A DNA stretch of 64,000 nucleotides, taken from assembly GCF_030704535.1 (NCBI RefSeq), contig NC_081817.1:11026501-11090500 (forward strand), in the 5' to 3' direction. Shown one piece after another: positions 40,502 through 52,204 of this stretch (the first letter of the stretch is position 1; every line of letters starts with the position of its first letter). The translations under genes and the position numbers were made by a program. The notes under the pieces are model-generated. The model was not told the origin of the DNA. It searched no databases and worked only from the letters and a program-made list of their open reading frames with translations. The DNA is from Vitis vinifera. Lineage: Eukaryota; Streptophyta; Magnoliopsida; Vitales; Vitaceae.

Positions 40502-42662
40502 TTGCTGAGGATCATATTGTTTCTATAGGTTGGGAAGAAGAAGATGCACTTAAACAAATTATCTAAAGCTATTCAAGAGGGGAAGGAAGTGGAAGAACGG
40601 TAGGATTATTCAATAGTTTGAAAATATTTCTCAGATTAGTTTGAACTATGAAAATTAATTACGAAAGCATTTTTTATGTCCTTGCTCTATTTAATATTAT
40701 GTGGTCAATTTGCAGTGCCCTTGAGCAGGTTGCATTGAATAGACTTGTTGAGATGGCATACAAAAAGCAGTTGGTTAGTATTTCATCTGTGTCCATTATT
40801 TGTTCTTTCCTACAAACTAGAGCCTTTTGCCTTGTGACTGGATCATTACATATTCATATGATATTGGGGCTTGTTGATGGTTCTTTTAATATATATATAT
40901 ATGGTTGAGCATATGCATGGAAGTGTTTATTGATAAGAAGCTGAAATTTATGGCTTCATCAATGCTGATTTTTAAGGTGTGTTCATCTTTGTTCTTGTCT
41001 TCAAGCTATGCATGTGTGGCATAGCATTTCTGAACTCTGTGCCAGAATGTGTCTCAACCACTTGAGCATATCTTTATTTATTCATTTGTTATTTCTGTTA
41101 GGTTTAAGATATACATTCTATTTGTTATTTTATTTTTAAGTGGTTCAGAGGCAGTGATTCTTTCATAAATGTAAGACTGTCTAGTGCTTCTGTTGTTCTG
41201 ATAACCATACTTGAGTACGATTTAATTCAGACACCATGCAGAAACGAGGTGTTCTAAAATATGTGTATATCTCTGAGCTGTTCTATTCTAATAGTTGATT
41301 GCCTTCATTTGAATAAATATAAAATAGCTTGTTTGCAGTAGGGGTAAACATTGAAATGTCTCTTCAAATAATTTTTACAGGCCACTCGAGGAAGCAGTGG
41401 GTCAAAAAGTGGTGTCAGTAAGGTCTCAAAGCAACTTGCATTGGCTTTTATGAAGAGGACTCTTGATAGATGTAGGAAATTTGAAGAAACAGGCAAAAGT
41501 TGCTTTAGTGGGCCTGCACTTCGAGATGTTATTTTGGCTGCACCTCTTTGCAGCAATGACGCAGAATCTATAATTCATCCTGAAGGTCTTAAGTGTCAAC
41601 CAGAGCCCAGGGCATCAGGTCTGCTTATTTAAATACTTGATGCTATGACATGGAGTAATTTTCTTTTTTGCTTTTAAGAAATTTCTCTTTGTACGATATG
41701 CTTTTGTTAAAGTTATCAGTATAATACTTCTAGTTTTGGTAGACACTAAAAGCCAGGTGTCTGGTGAGGGGCCATTTTATAAATTAAGTTCAGTAGAATC
41801 TGTTTTTTTGCTTCCTCGTCATGAGCGCCTTTGCTCCAAACACCTTCCAATATGTGTTATGGACCGTCTTTAATCAGTTTTCTGGTTTTCAGCTCAACTG
41901 TATTTAAGTAATAAGTTTTCTTCTTTTGCAGGCTCCTTTACCAACAGGGCTGGGCGGAATGATTATAATAATGATAAAATTGAAAGGGGATTATTAGACA
42001 CACATGAAACACTAAACCACTCATCTGACCAAGATTTTGCCAAAAGTGGCCCAATATTGAACAGAGGAAAGAAGAAGGAAGTGCTGCTTGATGATGTTGG
42101 TGGCAGTGCCTCCTTGAGAGCCACATCAACTCTAGGCAACAATCTTTTGGGTGGAGCAAAGGGAAAAAGAAGTGAGAGAGAGAGAGACAAGGATGGTCTA
42201 GCAAGAAATTCTGCTGCCAAAGCTGGCCGTCCATCACTTGGAAACTTCAAAGGTGAGCGCAAGACAAAAACAAAGCCCAAGCAGAAGACTGCTCAGATAT
42301 CGACTTCAGGAAATGGATTTGTTGGCAGGAATACAGAAGCAACACCTCCTTTGTACCCTTCATTTAGTGGTTCTGATGAATTGATTACCAATGATAGCAA
42401 TAAAAAAAGAGAAGTCGGGTTGATGTCTCCTGGTAATGTTCCCCAAGATTCATTTAAGGAAGTCAAGGAACCCATGGACTTTCCGAGCTTGCAGATTCAT
42501 GAATTAGACTCGATAGAAGAACTAGGTGTAGGCAGTGACCTGGGTGGGCCTCAAGATCTCAGTTCTTGGTTGAACTTTGACGAGGATGGCTTACAAGACC
42601 ATGATTCAATGGGCCTTGAAATACCTATGGATGACCTCTCAGATTTAAATATGATTCTGTGA
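26336..42662 (+). CDS. Large Ser-rich plant-conserved protein, probably nuclear, function unknown
   Basis: Fifteen coding exons: 26336-26760, 27106-27349, 31362-31639, 36834-37004, 37130-37900, 38000-38094, 38418-38480, 38582-38670, 38764-38829, 39199-39879, 40175-40249, 40529-40599, 40716-40773, 41381-41618 and 41932-42662. All are GT-AG and in phase, giving 1351 aa. The ATG is preceded in frame by a stop. A helical charged region (about 128-180, [20 protein letters not shown] onward) is followed by a long Ser/Gly/Arg-rich disordered middle with basic patches (KKMKRKR, RKRPM, KISRTRR), a conserved-looking block [14 protein letters not shown] near 690, a coiled segment near 965-1030, and an acidic C-terminus ([10 protein letters not shown]). 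I recognise it as the family of Arabidopsis At4g29790/At2g19390, often labelled 'serine/arginine repetitive matrix protein-like'. I know of no established activity and find no enzymatic motif. Introns 2 and 3 are filled with LINE fragments. Confidence 0.9.
27830..27893 (+). mobile_element. 64-nt LINE 3' stub with 14-bp target duplication
   Basis: The 14-bp repeat ACTAAAGAAAACTA occurs at 27816-27829 and 27894-27907. Between them lies 'tcactcttcg...tacctatc' plus A18 or more, matching the 3' terminus of the other LINEs here (compare 'ctcttacttatcaaaaaa' at 34401-34418). This is an extremely 5'-truncated target-primed insertion. Confidence 0.75.
27917..30892 (+). mobile_element. 5'-truncated LINE (L1-type) with RT and zf-RVT domains
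   Basis: A roughly 3-kb non-LTR retrotransposon copy lies in intron 2 of the large gene, in the same orientation. It is flanked by AGACTTA at 27910-27916 and 30893-30899 and ends in an A-tail. It starts inside ORF2, after the missing endonuclease, with [16 protein letters not shown] and [12 protein letters not shown]. The reverse transcriptase follows: [37 protein letters not shown] and [10 protein letters not shown] (29157 on). Then come [10 protein letters not shown], a C-terminal zinc-binding RVT segment and RNRIAFE-like sequence near 30620. Stops (28346, 28487, 28997, 29222, 30378) and frameshifts inactivate it. An 18-G homopolymer sits at 29475-29492. Confidence 0.92.
29475..29492. repeat. 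G18 homopolymer inside the LINE
   Basis: Eighteen consecutive G residues occur where the LINE reading frame normally encodes a short Lys-Gly-Gly-Arg stretch (after YISK). The expansion shifts the frame, since the following [12 protein letters not shown] continues in another frame. Such a run can form G-quadruplexes and is also prone to sequencing or assembly error. Confidence 0.8.
32574..32593 (-). mobile_element. 20-nt LINE-tail micro-insertion
   Basis: AATAGGCTCC is repeated at 32564-32573 and 32594-32603. The 20 bases between are a T10 run plus GATAGGCA. On the minus strand that is TGCCTATC followed by poly-A, the same terminus as the LINE at 27830-27893 (tacctatcaaa). I infer the last few bases of a LINE transcript inserted with a 10-bp target duplication. 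Confidence 0.55.
32733..32757 (+). mobile_element. 25-nt LINE-tail micro-insertion
   Basis: A perfect 21-bp direct repeat (AATAATTTTTGTG...) occupies 32712-32732 and 32758-32778. Between the copies lie 25 bases: TATTGATAAAAATAAAAAAT and a few more A residues. The 'attgataaaa' start is a variant of the LINE 3' end ('tactgataaaaaaa' in the copy at 49234-49625). The long flanking repeat makes a target-primed event more likely than slippage. Confidence 0.6.
33853..34418 (+). mobile_element. 5'-truncated LINE fragment (zf-RVT and 3' UTR)
   Basis: This fragment encodes, with one stop, [38 protein letters not shown] and [14 protein letters not shown], the C-terminal RVT zinc region of the same LINE group as 27917-30892. 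It is followed by a 3' tail 'cttacttatc' and A6. It lies in intron 3 of the large gene in sense orientation. I could not find a target duplication. The 5' limit is approximate. Confidence 0.8.
35114..35345 (+). mobile_element. LINE 3' fragment with 18-bp target duplication and aberrant 5' junction
   Basis: AACTCTTGGGTTTGATAA is repeated exactly at 35096-35113 and 35346-35363. The insert ends 'gcgtttatctataaaaaa' and from about 35170 matches LINE 3' sequence ('ctttgtggactggttggg' parallels 'gaccttaatagattgggtgg' of the larger copy). Its first ~20 bases are not LINE: 35112-35132 is the exact reverse complement of flanking bases 35060-35080. That suggests template switching onto nearby target DNA when the insertion was completed. 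Confidence 0.75.
35404..35422. repeat. (AT)n microsatellite
   Basis: About nine to ten AT repeats in intron 3 of the large gene, close to the LINE fragment ending at 35345. Confidence 0.6.
40433..40500. repeat. Compound (AC)n(AT)n microsatellite
   Basis: Interrupted CACG/CACA repeats pass into an uninterrupted (CA)n and then (TA)n tract in intron 11 of the large gene, ending about 29 bases before the exon at 40529. Confidence 0.8.
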
Positions 42663-45600
42663 GGACGGTACACTGTATATTCCTGTGGATTATTCAACTG
42701 TTTAGATGAGAATGATAGTGCTGTTGTCAAGGGAAAACAGCTGTTTTGAGTTTTATCTCAGGCAAATTGGCACTTGTAATTATGGCAATTCTTTTTGTAT
42801 ACTTCTTTAAAGAAGTCGATTTAGGAATCATTATTGCTTAAGTGGTCCGGATAATTTCTTTCCTTGTAAAACACTACAGTTTTCTTTCAGAGCCATATAT
42901 GTTCATCCTGCTTCTTGCTTGTATTTCTTACTCTGTTCATCTCTTAAGTTGCTTTATTGATAGGACTGCTGGTTTCTGCTTGTCAGTGAAAGTGGCATGT
43001 TGATGTATGAGGTGTTTCATTTACATGTATAAACATGTTATAAGATACACTTGGTTGATTGGTGAACTATATCACCAATGTTGCATCTGTACATTAAAAT
43101 TAAATTGAACAAGTTCCAATGCAGGTGATCAGTGTTGTCTAATGCATGAGTAAGATGATTCTAGTTTTTATAACAGGAGTAAATTCATATCAAGTATCTT
43201 GATTCTAGACTGTACACCATTAAAAGGAGTGTATTTCTCCTTTTGATATCTATTTTCTTGATATTCTTTGGAAAATAGCCTTGAGGAGGTTCATCTTTTT
43301 ATTTTTATTTTTATTTTTATTTTATGATATGGTTTTTAACAGTTGTTGAAAGGGACACAGATCTATCGCTTTTGGGTTCTGGTGTGATTTTGTAGCTGCT
43401 TTACATGTATAAGGAACTTTGTTCTGGATCCTTCAGGGGTGCTGACAATAGCTTCTAGCAATTGAAGATTGTTGGCTCTTTTATGCAGAATTTATCTAGC
43501 ACAACAACACTGTTATCATGGTATTGGGAATGTTTAGGTTTATATTTACTCTTGCTTGGTACATGGGCACATATTGGCATTGAGACTTTTTAGGCTGTCT
43601 GAGAACTTGACCTGATCTCCATTTTTTGATGTCCATTTTAAATCTACCATGTAAGGCTTGGACAGGGAGTTAAGGTATGTTAACTTTTCTATTCTGTGAT
43701 TGGTTCTTGTACCTTAACCAAAATATTCATTACCTTGTGTAGTACTGAAAATTGGAATTAAAATACACTTCTCCATCAATTGTTCAATTACTGCTCTCAA
43801 TTTGTTTACTTAAAAATTTCTCACAATCATATATTTCTCTATCTAATGATATTTTTGAACCCTATCTATAATATGAGCTTGATGGATCTGATATTGCCCC
43901 ATGGATAATAGTTTTGTTACTTTTGTATTCTTCTTCTAAGTTGGTTCAAATGTTTATCTTGAAATTTTATTTATCATGTTGTTGTGCCATTGCAGGTTGC
44001 CTCAGTGATGCATGCCTTGAATGTCTTGTCAGGTTCTTGCACTGATGGTCCTCCAGTTTCAGTGCTTGGTACTCATACCATCATGAACTAGAACAGACAA
44101 TTTTAGATTTTCAGATTATCATGAAGCAGGTATTTTTTCACATGTGGATATTATTTTTCAATGCAGAATTGTAATCAACAGGTGTCTCCTTCCTTTCTTA
44201 GTATCTGTGACTGATTTTATTTTTTATTTATTTTTTATATTTTTCAGTATTTGGGCCATTGCATTTAATCTGTCTGTTCAGAAAATCATGGGTTGGTCAT
44301 ACTAATTAGATTGATCCGTAACTGTTCTAGCTCCTGTTGTACTTTCTGTCTATTTGGTTATAGTTTGTTGTTTGTATTGCTTCTGCTATCTGCTTGTTTT
44401 CTTAGCATGTTATTGGAAGTAATAGATTTGTATTCTGGGGGAATTCAAAAAATTCACTAGAATACTGATTGTTAATAAAATCAAGGTTGATCACGACAGG
44501 TGGGTGGTAGGCTTTTATTCCCCTGTTCTATTTTCTCTTCTTTTAGAGACTCAAACTGACAAGAAGCTTTGAGGCAGGGAGAAGTTGTCTTGACATTACG
44601 TTATATGAAATTTTTCCAGGAGGGTATCTCCTGGGGGCATCCAGCTTGTTGAATCTAATTGAGTATATTCTTTTGGGGTTTGAGCAGATTTGGGCAAGTT
44701 TAAACCCACTTTCACAATACCCTTTTTAAACAAGCGTTGGGGAATCTGTGCTTGTGCTTGGTTAAGTCCTCTTTCTGTTTAGCTAGCTGATGGGAAACCT
44801 GTGGCCATTTTGGTGATCACCCTACTCTAATATGTTTCTCTTTTGGAATAATGGTGGAAAAAGATCTATCCTCTTATACATTAATGATAGGTAGTCTTCT
44901 TTACCTAACATCTTGCGTTTAGTGTAATGGCTTATGTTTGATACCAATCAAGTCCAAAGGGGCATCTTAGTGTTGTTAAAAGGATAATCAGATACGTGGT
45001 TGGTACTTGTGATCGTAGCTTTCTCCCTTCTCTCTTCATATCAAATACAGTATTGGGAAGGGGTCTAAAACACATTTTCAAGATGACATTTTGGTGGGGG
45101 AATCAACCTCTCCATTTCTCTTTTTGCTTCTTGTTAGGATCTCGAGCTGGAAAAGTTCTTTGGCCTAACACAGGTTGTGATTAAAGATGTTGGATGCTGC
45201 ATAGTAGTAGTACTCTCCTCTACTACTAATTTGACCACTTTCCTTTTGATTAAAGCCTTTGCATGGTTGGTAGCTCTTAAGAAGGTGTTAACTAATGATA
45301 TGCTTTAACTCGGTAGGTCTTGCAGGCAATCGGTTCTTCTTCTTTGGCTGAAGACAGGTTCTGATGGAAGATGGTGGATGCTGGATTGTTGTTGCAATTG
45401 CTCTCTTCGAATGCAAACTTGAGACAACTTTCCTTTGGTTAAATTTGTCTGGAAAACAAAAAGCCTTTTACATTGTTGGTGGTCGTTAGGATGGCATTGA
45501 CTAATATGCTTATAACTAGTTAGGCCTTGCAGGTTTTAATCCCTTAGAGATATTTGACATATGGAGGAAGAGTGGGGAATATGTTGGCCATCGATTTCTT

Positions 45601-46828
45601 CATTACCCTGTTTTTTTTCGGCCGGAATGAAATGTTAAGATCTTCATGGATAAAAAGGCGATGCTGAATTATATGTGGAATAATTATTATCAAAGAATTT
45701 TTGGGTGTTCCCGGAGCCTCGTGTCTTTTGGATTGGAAGACCAGCTGAATGATTAGAAACAGGGGATGTGACACACCCCTACTCCCTACCACTAATCTAC
45801 CCTCTTAAAACATTTTGGTATTTGAAAACTGCATTCACAATTGCAACTTTAGCCCAACTCTCTTTTTGAGGTATATCAGGCCTCAAATACAGAGTTCACT
45901 TACCCACTCCTTTGCTTGGTTTATATTTATTTATTTGTTAATTTTTTTTTAAATATCTTAGGAACCATGGTTTTATTTATTTATTTATTTTTATTTTTAT
46001 TTTTCATATAAAAAAAGTTTTTAAAATTCAGTCTGAAAATTTTCAACTTGGATTGCTCTTTGGACCTTTTTGTCACTTATGATTTTTTTGGGCCTTGTGC
46101 TTATATAAAAGACGTTTATAAATTAATCACTGAATTGTCTTAGTGAAGTTTTTTATATTTTTTATTGATCATTTATACGAGAATCTTGACTTCATCTTTA
46201 AACTTTTTTTTTTCCCTTCTTTTTCTTGAAATCTTAATTACGTAATCATGTTAAAAAGTGTTTATAGTATTTCTTATACTTGGAAAATTTTTATCATTCA
46301 AATATAAAAAACAAAACATTTTTTAAAATTATTGCCAAATACACTCTTAATTTGATATACCTTAAGTGTTTGCATAAAAGCATTTGAGTCAAATTACGGT
46401 TAAGACAAAAAAGAGAAAAAGAAAAAAAAAAGAGAACTTATTATATTCTATTAATTTATTTGCCACATTGTTATTCATCTAAATTTCAATTACTAGTATA
46501 AATATAACAATTTTTGCAATTAGTATTACGAGAAAAGAAGTCTTTTTGCATAAGGTAATGAAAGAAGAATAGATGAATAAATAGGTGGTTGTATTAAAAA
46601 AAATACATACTTATAGTACCCCATGTGTGGTACAAGCGAATAGGACTCAGGTACAAAGCAACAAGAGCTATGTTGCATATGTAGACCTGATCGGTGGTAC
46701 CTTTTCGGTAGGTATCAAAAAAGTATACTTGGTATTATAGTAGGATTCTAAACATCTTCCTACCCTCAATCTTTACTTTCATTAAACATAATGAACTGAT
46801 TGAGCATGCTTTTCTTAAATTACAATGT
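42663..46828. other. Spacer between convergent genes with a Copia fragment
   Basis: The 3' UTR of the large gene occupies the first few hundred bases. The rest is T-rich and has no gene I recognise, apart from the Copia fragment at 44900-45010. Short (TTTTA)n/(TTTA)n tracts occur near 43300 and 45975. Confidence 0.5.
44900..45010 (+). pseudogene. Copia polymerase fragment (RT/RNase H junction)
   Basis: The frame containing 44945 reads AFSVMAYV, a stop, then YQSSPKGHLSVVKRIIRYVV and GT. This matches the conserved Copia segment in which an 'FSV....ARFQS.P...HL..VKRI.RYL.GT' string joins the reverse transcriptase to RNase H. Nothing recognisable flanks it, so it is an isolated relic. Confidence 0.65.
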
Positions 46829-49800
46829 TCAAATCTCACCATTGACTACTTCATCAGCTTCAAACCTGTGAACTTTGTTATCAGTAGGAATTCCATAATC
46901 TGCTCTGCCCTGGACTGAAACGAGTTGTTCCACAGTTTGCAACTTGAAACTTGCATTTGGAAGATGAAGACCTAAGTGATATTCCTCTTCCCCAAAATCC
47001 ACCCGTTTAAGTGTTCTCTTATAACTCTCAGCAGCTAACCTTGGGGGACCTCTTGCTATGGATACCTGTGTTATTCCATGTAAAACTGTTACACTCATAA
47101 GATACACACACAATTTCACAACACAAATACTCATTCCTCCACGGTCATATATACAAACTTAATGAGAAATTACCAAATGTCCTTTTCCTAGCTCTGAAAG
47201 CCAAAATCTCCACTCATTCTTGTCCTCACCGTTCCTGTTTACATATATGTTGGTCCAGTTCGTGTGATGGAACTCCACATTGTCCAACCTGTATGCCAGT
47301 CCAGTCCCCAGGGCTTTGACAAATGCTTCTTTTAGAGACCAATATCTGTAGAACAAGATTCAGTCAGTTGAACATTTTGTTATTGTTAGTACTTCATACT
47401 TTGTTCATACTTCAGCTATAGAAAGGAAACTACATTACAGACTATACATTTGCCAAGAAAAAATATGCTGAGGAAATGAGTGGATCAGATTTAGGTGGGT
47501 TCCAACCGGGGTTGAGTTTCATTCTGGTTGTTTTACCACAATCATCTGTACTGGATTATTGTTTTACCACAACCATCTGTACTGGATTATAAAGACATCA
47601 AACACAAACAGCCATATAATAAGGACAATTTTAAGAACCATAATTGATAATGAGTTGGACAGGCCAACTCCTTGGTAGATGAATAGCTTGACGATGAACC
47701 AATTGAACAGGCTGGATTAGTGGGTTTCTGGGCCAATCCTTTTGCAGCTCTACTCAAAATAGGCTCCTGGAGAACTTGCTGCATTGATCCAGGGTTTCAA
47801 AGCACTAAATGTAGAGAACCAGGAGATAGAAGCTAAATATAAAGTTTGATGGCGAACAAAAAATTGTACATAATTAACGTCTTATGTCTCATATTCATTA
47901 AGTTGTTTTTGTTTTTGTTAAACGGGTCAAATTCAATGAGTGTAATGGAATTATACAAGCTAAATTGGTATGTAATAAGTAAGCTAAATTGGTATGTATT
48001 AAGCAACAACTTAGAAGAAAACAAGTAAAAGTGCTTCCACAAGTAAACCAGGGGGCTTATTGTCACACCCAGCCTGACACATGGATTATTTGGGAAACAC
48101 ATAAGTCCTTGACACATTATGCTCCTAAAGAGAAGGACAGGGGTGCTACAATTCTTTATTTGATTTCCAGTATATGTGTCGGGAAAAAAGAACAAAACAA
48201 AAAATTTATTTTTTCTTTTTTTCTGCCTGTCTTCTTGGCAATCAAAGGGATCCTAAACATCAGTTGATAGATGTTTAGATCTACAAAACTTATATTACCG
48301 CAAAAAGGTAAAAGAAGTATGAACTTCATGGTTATACTAAGAAAACCTGACATTGGCTGATAAAACGTCAATAAAATATTTTAAGTCAATCTTTGAAATT
48401 GAGCAAGTATCATCCCAGGAAGAACCATATAAACACAGTACAATCATACCTATAAAACTCAACCAAAATTTCATCACTAGTGCCAGCATTAACTATACAA
48501 TCCCATTCCCAAGCAGAAAAATACTGCGAGAAGTTTCGGACAAATTCTAGAATTGTCTCTTTCCCTGGAATGGCAGGAGAAACAATATCCAATCCTACAA
48601 GGCATAGTGGTTCAGAAGCTATGGCCACATAGTCACCTTGATGGGATGTATTGAAATTAAAATTGGGAAATTCCAGGTTAACTTCATCATATTCCTGAAA
48701 AACAACAATGTCAATATGCATCAAATGTAACATGATTGTCATTATAAAATAAAAAAGACAAGATAGGTTTTCACACACAGAATGCTCATAAAGAATAAAC
48801 GAAGATTTATTTTATCTGTTGTGCTATACAATTAGAGTCCTCATGCTTAACAATAAAGCAATAAGGATGCACAAGATACAGTCACAAACAGATACATAGA
48901 CAAGCATAGACAAACACACACCCATAGTCCACGCATTTCCATATGCATATGAATTTACTCTAGTAAAATTTACCCTTTTTTTTTTGTCTTATAACTTCAG
49001 TCTTTCCTACCTCATTGAGTTATTCATGGCCTCTACAGCATTGAAAACTACTTCTAATTCATACAACATGTATTCTTTGCAACTAGAAAAGTCAAATATA
49101 AACCTTCATCCAAGTTTGGAAGAAGCCAAATGCATGTATATATGTCATGTTCCACATCGGTTGAAGTAAGAAGTTCCTAAAACTATATATGTAGGAGGCT
49201 CCTTTTAACTATGTAAATGCATTTTTAAGCCATTTTTTTTATCAGTAAATGATAAATGTATTAAAAACGCCAAAAAGGGCAAATCAAAGTACACACGTTG
49301 TATACAACGGCAGCCAAAAAAGGCCAAAAAAAAGGAGGAGAAGACAAAAAGATACTCCCTCCCTCAAACTAACCCCAACCAATCAATAAAATCTATTATG
49401 GACATCAATCTTTCACCTATAAACAGTTTGGTCCAAGTTAACAAGTTACACAAAAACAAGTATTTCAGCCTTTGGATTGAGAGTTCCACATTCTCAAAAG
49501 ATTTTCTATTTCCCTCTTTCCAAATAGTCCAGAAGAGGCATAAATGAGCTGCCCTCCAAACCTTTTTCCGCTTTCTTCCAACAAAGGAACCATGCCAGCC
49601 TAGCAAAGTCTCTCTAACTGTGGACTGCATTTTTAAGCCATGAGAACTCATTAGACCTAAAGTGACTAATATCTACATGGGAGGGAACCAATTGGTTTAT
49701 CATAAATAATCCCCAACCCCAGCGGAATTCTCCCAAGAATTTTTCTTTCTGTCTTAACCAAGTTCCCAAAGGTGGAACTTTCCCATCAACATTAACATCA

Positions 49801-50749
49801 ATTTGATTAGGCAACTCATTGGAATTGAGGAGAATGTTTTATTACAGTTGGCAAGTTTAAAGACTGTTGTGACCACACAAATGAACTCTAATAAGCTACA
49901 CCTTTAAGTAGATGAATAAATGAATAAAAACAAGCATCTTATAGTTGGTGATACCAGATAGGGTTTGCCTTCAATTGTGCGCTTAATGATTATTTGGTGG
50001 AATGGGATTCCCAACACTTGATGCACTAGAGCATACTGAAGCAACCGGCTCACAAGTGCTCGTTTCCGATCTTCCATTTTCACAAATCTAACAATGAAAA
50101 AGCAATGAAAATTTTAAGAAAATGGAGAATTCACATATGCTCTGTTTGGTTGGTATGAAAATGGACAAAAAGAAAAGAATTAATTTTTTTTTTTAATTTA
50201 TTGTTTTTGTTTCCAGATAATGAAGAACTTAACACAACCATGCCACAAAAGGTAGCTTAGGGTTACCGGATGGCGTGCCCTTTCCCCTACAGTCCTAGAC
50301 AACGAGAAATTTAAGAATCAAACTTCATAATCTTTTTCTTTTCTAGCATATTCTCAGCGACCAAACAAAACATTAGTGAAACAATGATGACAACTGCTGG
50401 AAGAACCATGAAAAGGGCAGTCGTAGATGGTACACGTGAAATTGGTCTCGGTATTGCCCTGTTCGGTTGCGGAGAAAGTGTAGGAATAGAAAATTTCAAT
50501 ATGAACATACTTGGGGAAGATGGAAAGAACCCTCAACTCACCCGTGCCTAACACAGATGGAATTGAGGGTAGCTGGTTTTCTTTTAAATTTTCTGAGCTC
50601 ACAAACAGGGGCTATAAAGAAAAGAAAAGAGACCTGGTGATAGAGGAGTGGTGATGTTGGGGAAGAAGAGAGAGAGCAAAAGAGAATTGATGAGAAGTCG
50701 GGTTCCACTCTGATATATCCACTGCCCATCTCTCTACTCCCTTCTCCAT
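46829..50749 (-). CDS. 4'-phosphopantetheinyl transferase (Sfp/holo-ACP synthase type)
   Basis: Five exons on the minus strand: 50749-50634, 50087-49955, 48694-48450, 47345-47174 and 47065-46829, encoding 300 aa with all junctions in phase. The start MEKGVERWAVDISEWNP matches the family N-terminus. RKRALVSRLLQYALVH and EGKPYL follow, then FPNFNFNTSHQGDYVAIAS (residues 92-110), LVGLDIVS with metal-binding Asp119, and YWSLKEAFVKALGTGL (166-181) with the Trp-Ser-x-Lys-Glu signature (K170, E171). These are the canonical motifs of enzymes that move phosphopantetheine from CoA to a serine of acyl carrier proteins. The Arabidopsis relative is, as I recall, At3g11470, associated with mitochondrial ACP activation; no targeting peptide is obvious here, so location is open. 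Intron 2 carries a LINE fragment. Confidence 0.95.
49234..49625 (-). mobile_element. 392-bp 5'-truncated LINE with 16-bp target duplication
   Basis: TGCATTTTTAAGCCAT is repeated exactly at 49218-49233 and 49626-49641. On the minus strand the insert encodes [35 protein letters not shown] and DFIDWLGLV, the same 3' part of the LINE group as 33853-34418. It ends in 'tttactgat' plus A8. It sits in intron 2 of the phosphopantetheinyl transferase gene, in the gene's orientation. Confidence 0.9.
49642..49835 (-). other. Coding-like intronic stretch of unknown origin
   Basis: The minus strand keeps an open frame reading PNQIDVNVDGKVPPLGTWLR and on to GWGLFMINQLVP. It is not part of the phosphopantetheinyl transferase, since exon 2 ends at 49955 and exon 3 begins at 48694. 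'PPLGTWLR' recalls the 'GxWLR' segment after the zinc knuckle in some plant LINE ORF1 proteins. The match is too weak for an assignment. Confidence 0.25.
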
Positions 50750-52122
50750 GCTTTCACCCTGTCTTCTCTCAGTCTCACGCACCAATCGCATATTGCCTAC
50801 TTTTATTTCAAATTTGGAACGTGTTATTGAAAAATAGATTGAATCTAGTTTTATGTTCTTTTTAACAAAAATCCATTTTCTAAATTCAAAATTATGGACT
50901 TATTTTGCAATTGTTTTTTCGAATAATTTTTTATTCTCTATGGCGATAGAACCAGAAATACATGTATGACAATCAGAAACCGTTTTTTATTTTATATTCT
51001 TAAGAATAAATAATAAAATATTTTCAAAAAAATATTTTTTAATTATTTTATAATTGTTTTTCACTTATTTTCTATCTATTGTTTTAAGAAATAATTATAT
51101 AAATGTAAAATGATTAAAAATAAGACATTAGATATAATTATTTTTAAAATATTAAAAATAGATTAAAAATATTTTAGGTTTTTAAATGTATGTTTGTTTT
51201 ATAAAATGTTATAAAATAATTTTCAGAACTGTTTTTAAAATTTTTTTTATCAAACAGGGCTTATATTTTGCAAAGTTCTCTTACTATTCATCTTAAAAAA
51301 CAAGGTGAATTTTAAGAATAAAATTTAGGTATTTTTAAATGTTATAATATGTTGAAAATTTTTATATTATATCAGTGCATAGTGTTTTCATACAAAATAA
51401 ATAAATAAAATTATGTTTTTTATATTTGAGTTAATAGGAAAATTTTGTTTCAAAAAATACAGGATGAAGTTGTTAATAATTATTCTCAAATATTGAGATT
51501 TTTATGTAATAAAGATATGAGAAATTTCAAATTTGAAGAACTAATTAAGAATTGTTTGGCCAGACTTTTAAAAAACTCTTTCAACACAAAAAAAAAAGTC
51601 TTTTTAAAAAGGAAAAAGATGCTTGATAAAATTAAAAAACCACTTCTAAGAATTTTACAAATTATTTAAAATATTTTTTGAAAAAAATATTGGATCCACG
51701 TTTGAAAACGCTTTTACTAAAAATACTTTGTAAAAAGAAACACTGCAAACCCACCTCAAATGTAATAATGTTATATTTGGACATCAATCACATACGCATC
51801 AGCCAAACACATCCTTGGAATAAAAAAGATTTGTGGGAGTTATCATCCTATTTAGATGGGGGGTCAGGGCCAATGGCCGGGAGGCACGTCTCGTTAGTCA
51901 TCTCCCCTGTTCACTAAAAACAGACGCATACCAGTCCATTTTAGGACTCAACAAAGACTCAGCCTCATTGTTTTAGGTGGCCGCATGGGGCCAATACCGT
52001 AGCTTTCATTACCCCAACTGCTTTGCCATCACGGCATTTTACAGATTAATTATAGAAAAAGGGGAAGACCCCACCAGAGTTTTCATACTATTTTGGAAAT
52101 GGTGGTTGCCTCTTTATTCCTG
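50750..52122. other. AT-rich intergenic DNA
   Basis: It begins with the promoter side of the minus-strand phosphopantetheinyl transferase. I see only A/T-rich DNA to about 51750, then a less AT-rich stretch that probably holds the promoter of the small ORF at 52205. The intervening open frames have no recognisable features. Confidence 0.45.
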
Positions 52123-52129
52123 TATAAAA
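52123..52129 (+). promoter_or_regulatory. TATA box before the small ORF
   Basis: TATAAAA lies 76 bases before the ATG at 52205, a normal distance for a plant core promoter with a short leader. The function is inferred from sequence and position only. Confidence 0.5.
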
Positions 52130-52204
52130 TGCTGCATGCCCCTTCCGATTCCATAACCTCAATCACTAGCTTCTAATTACCACGCCCCCCTAAAGGACGT
52201 CCAA

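Noticed and set aside
51445..51917. Two adjacent ORFs of 74 and 79 codons
   Set aside because: Lys/Asn/Ile-rich frames in AT-rich DNA with no conserved motif and no promoter-like context.
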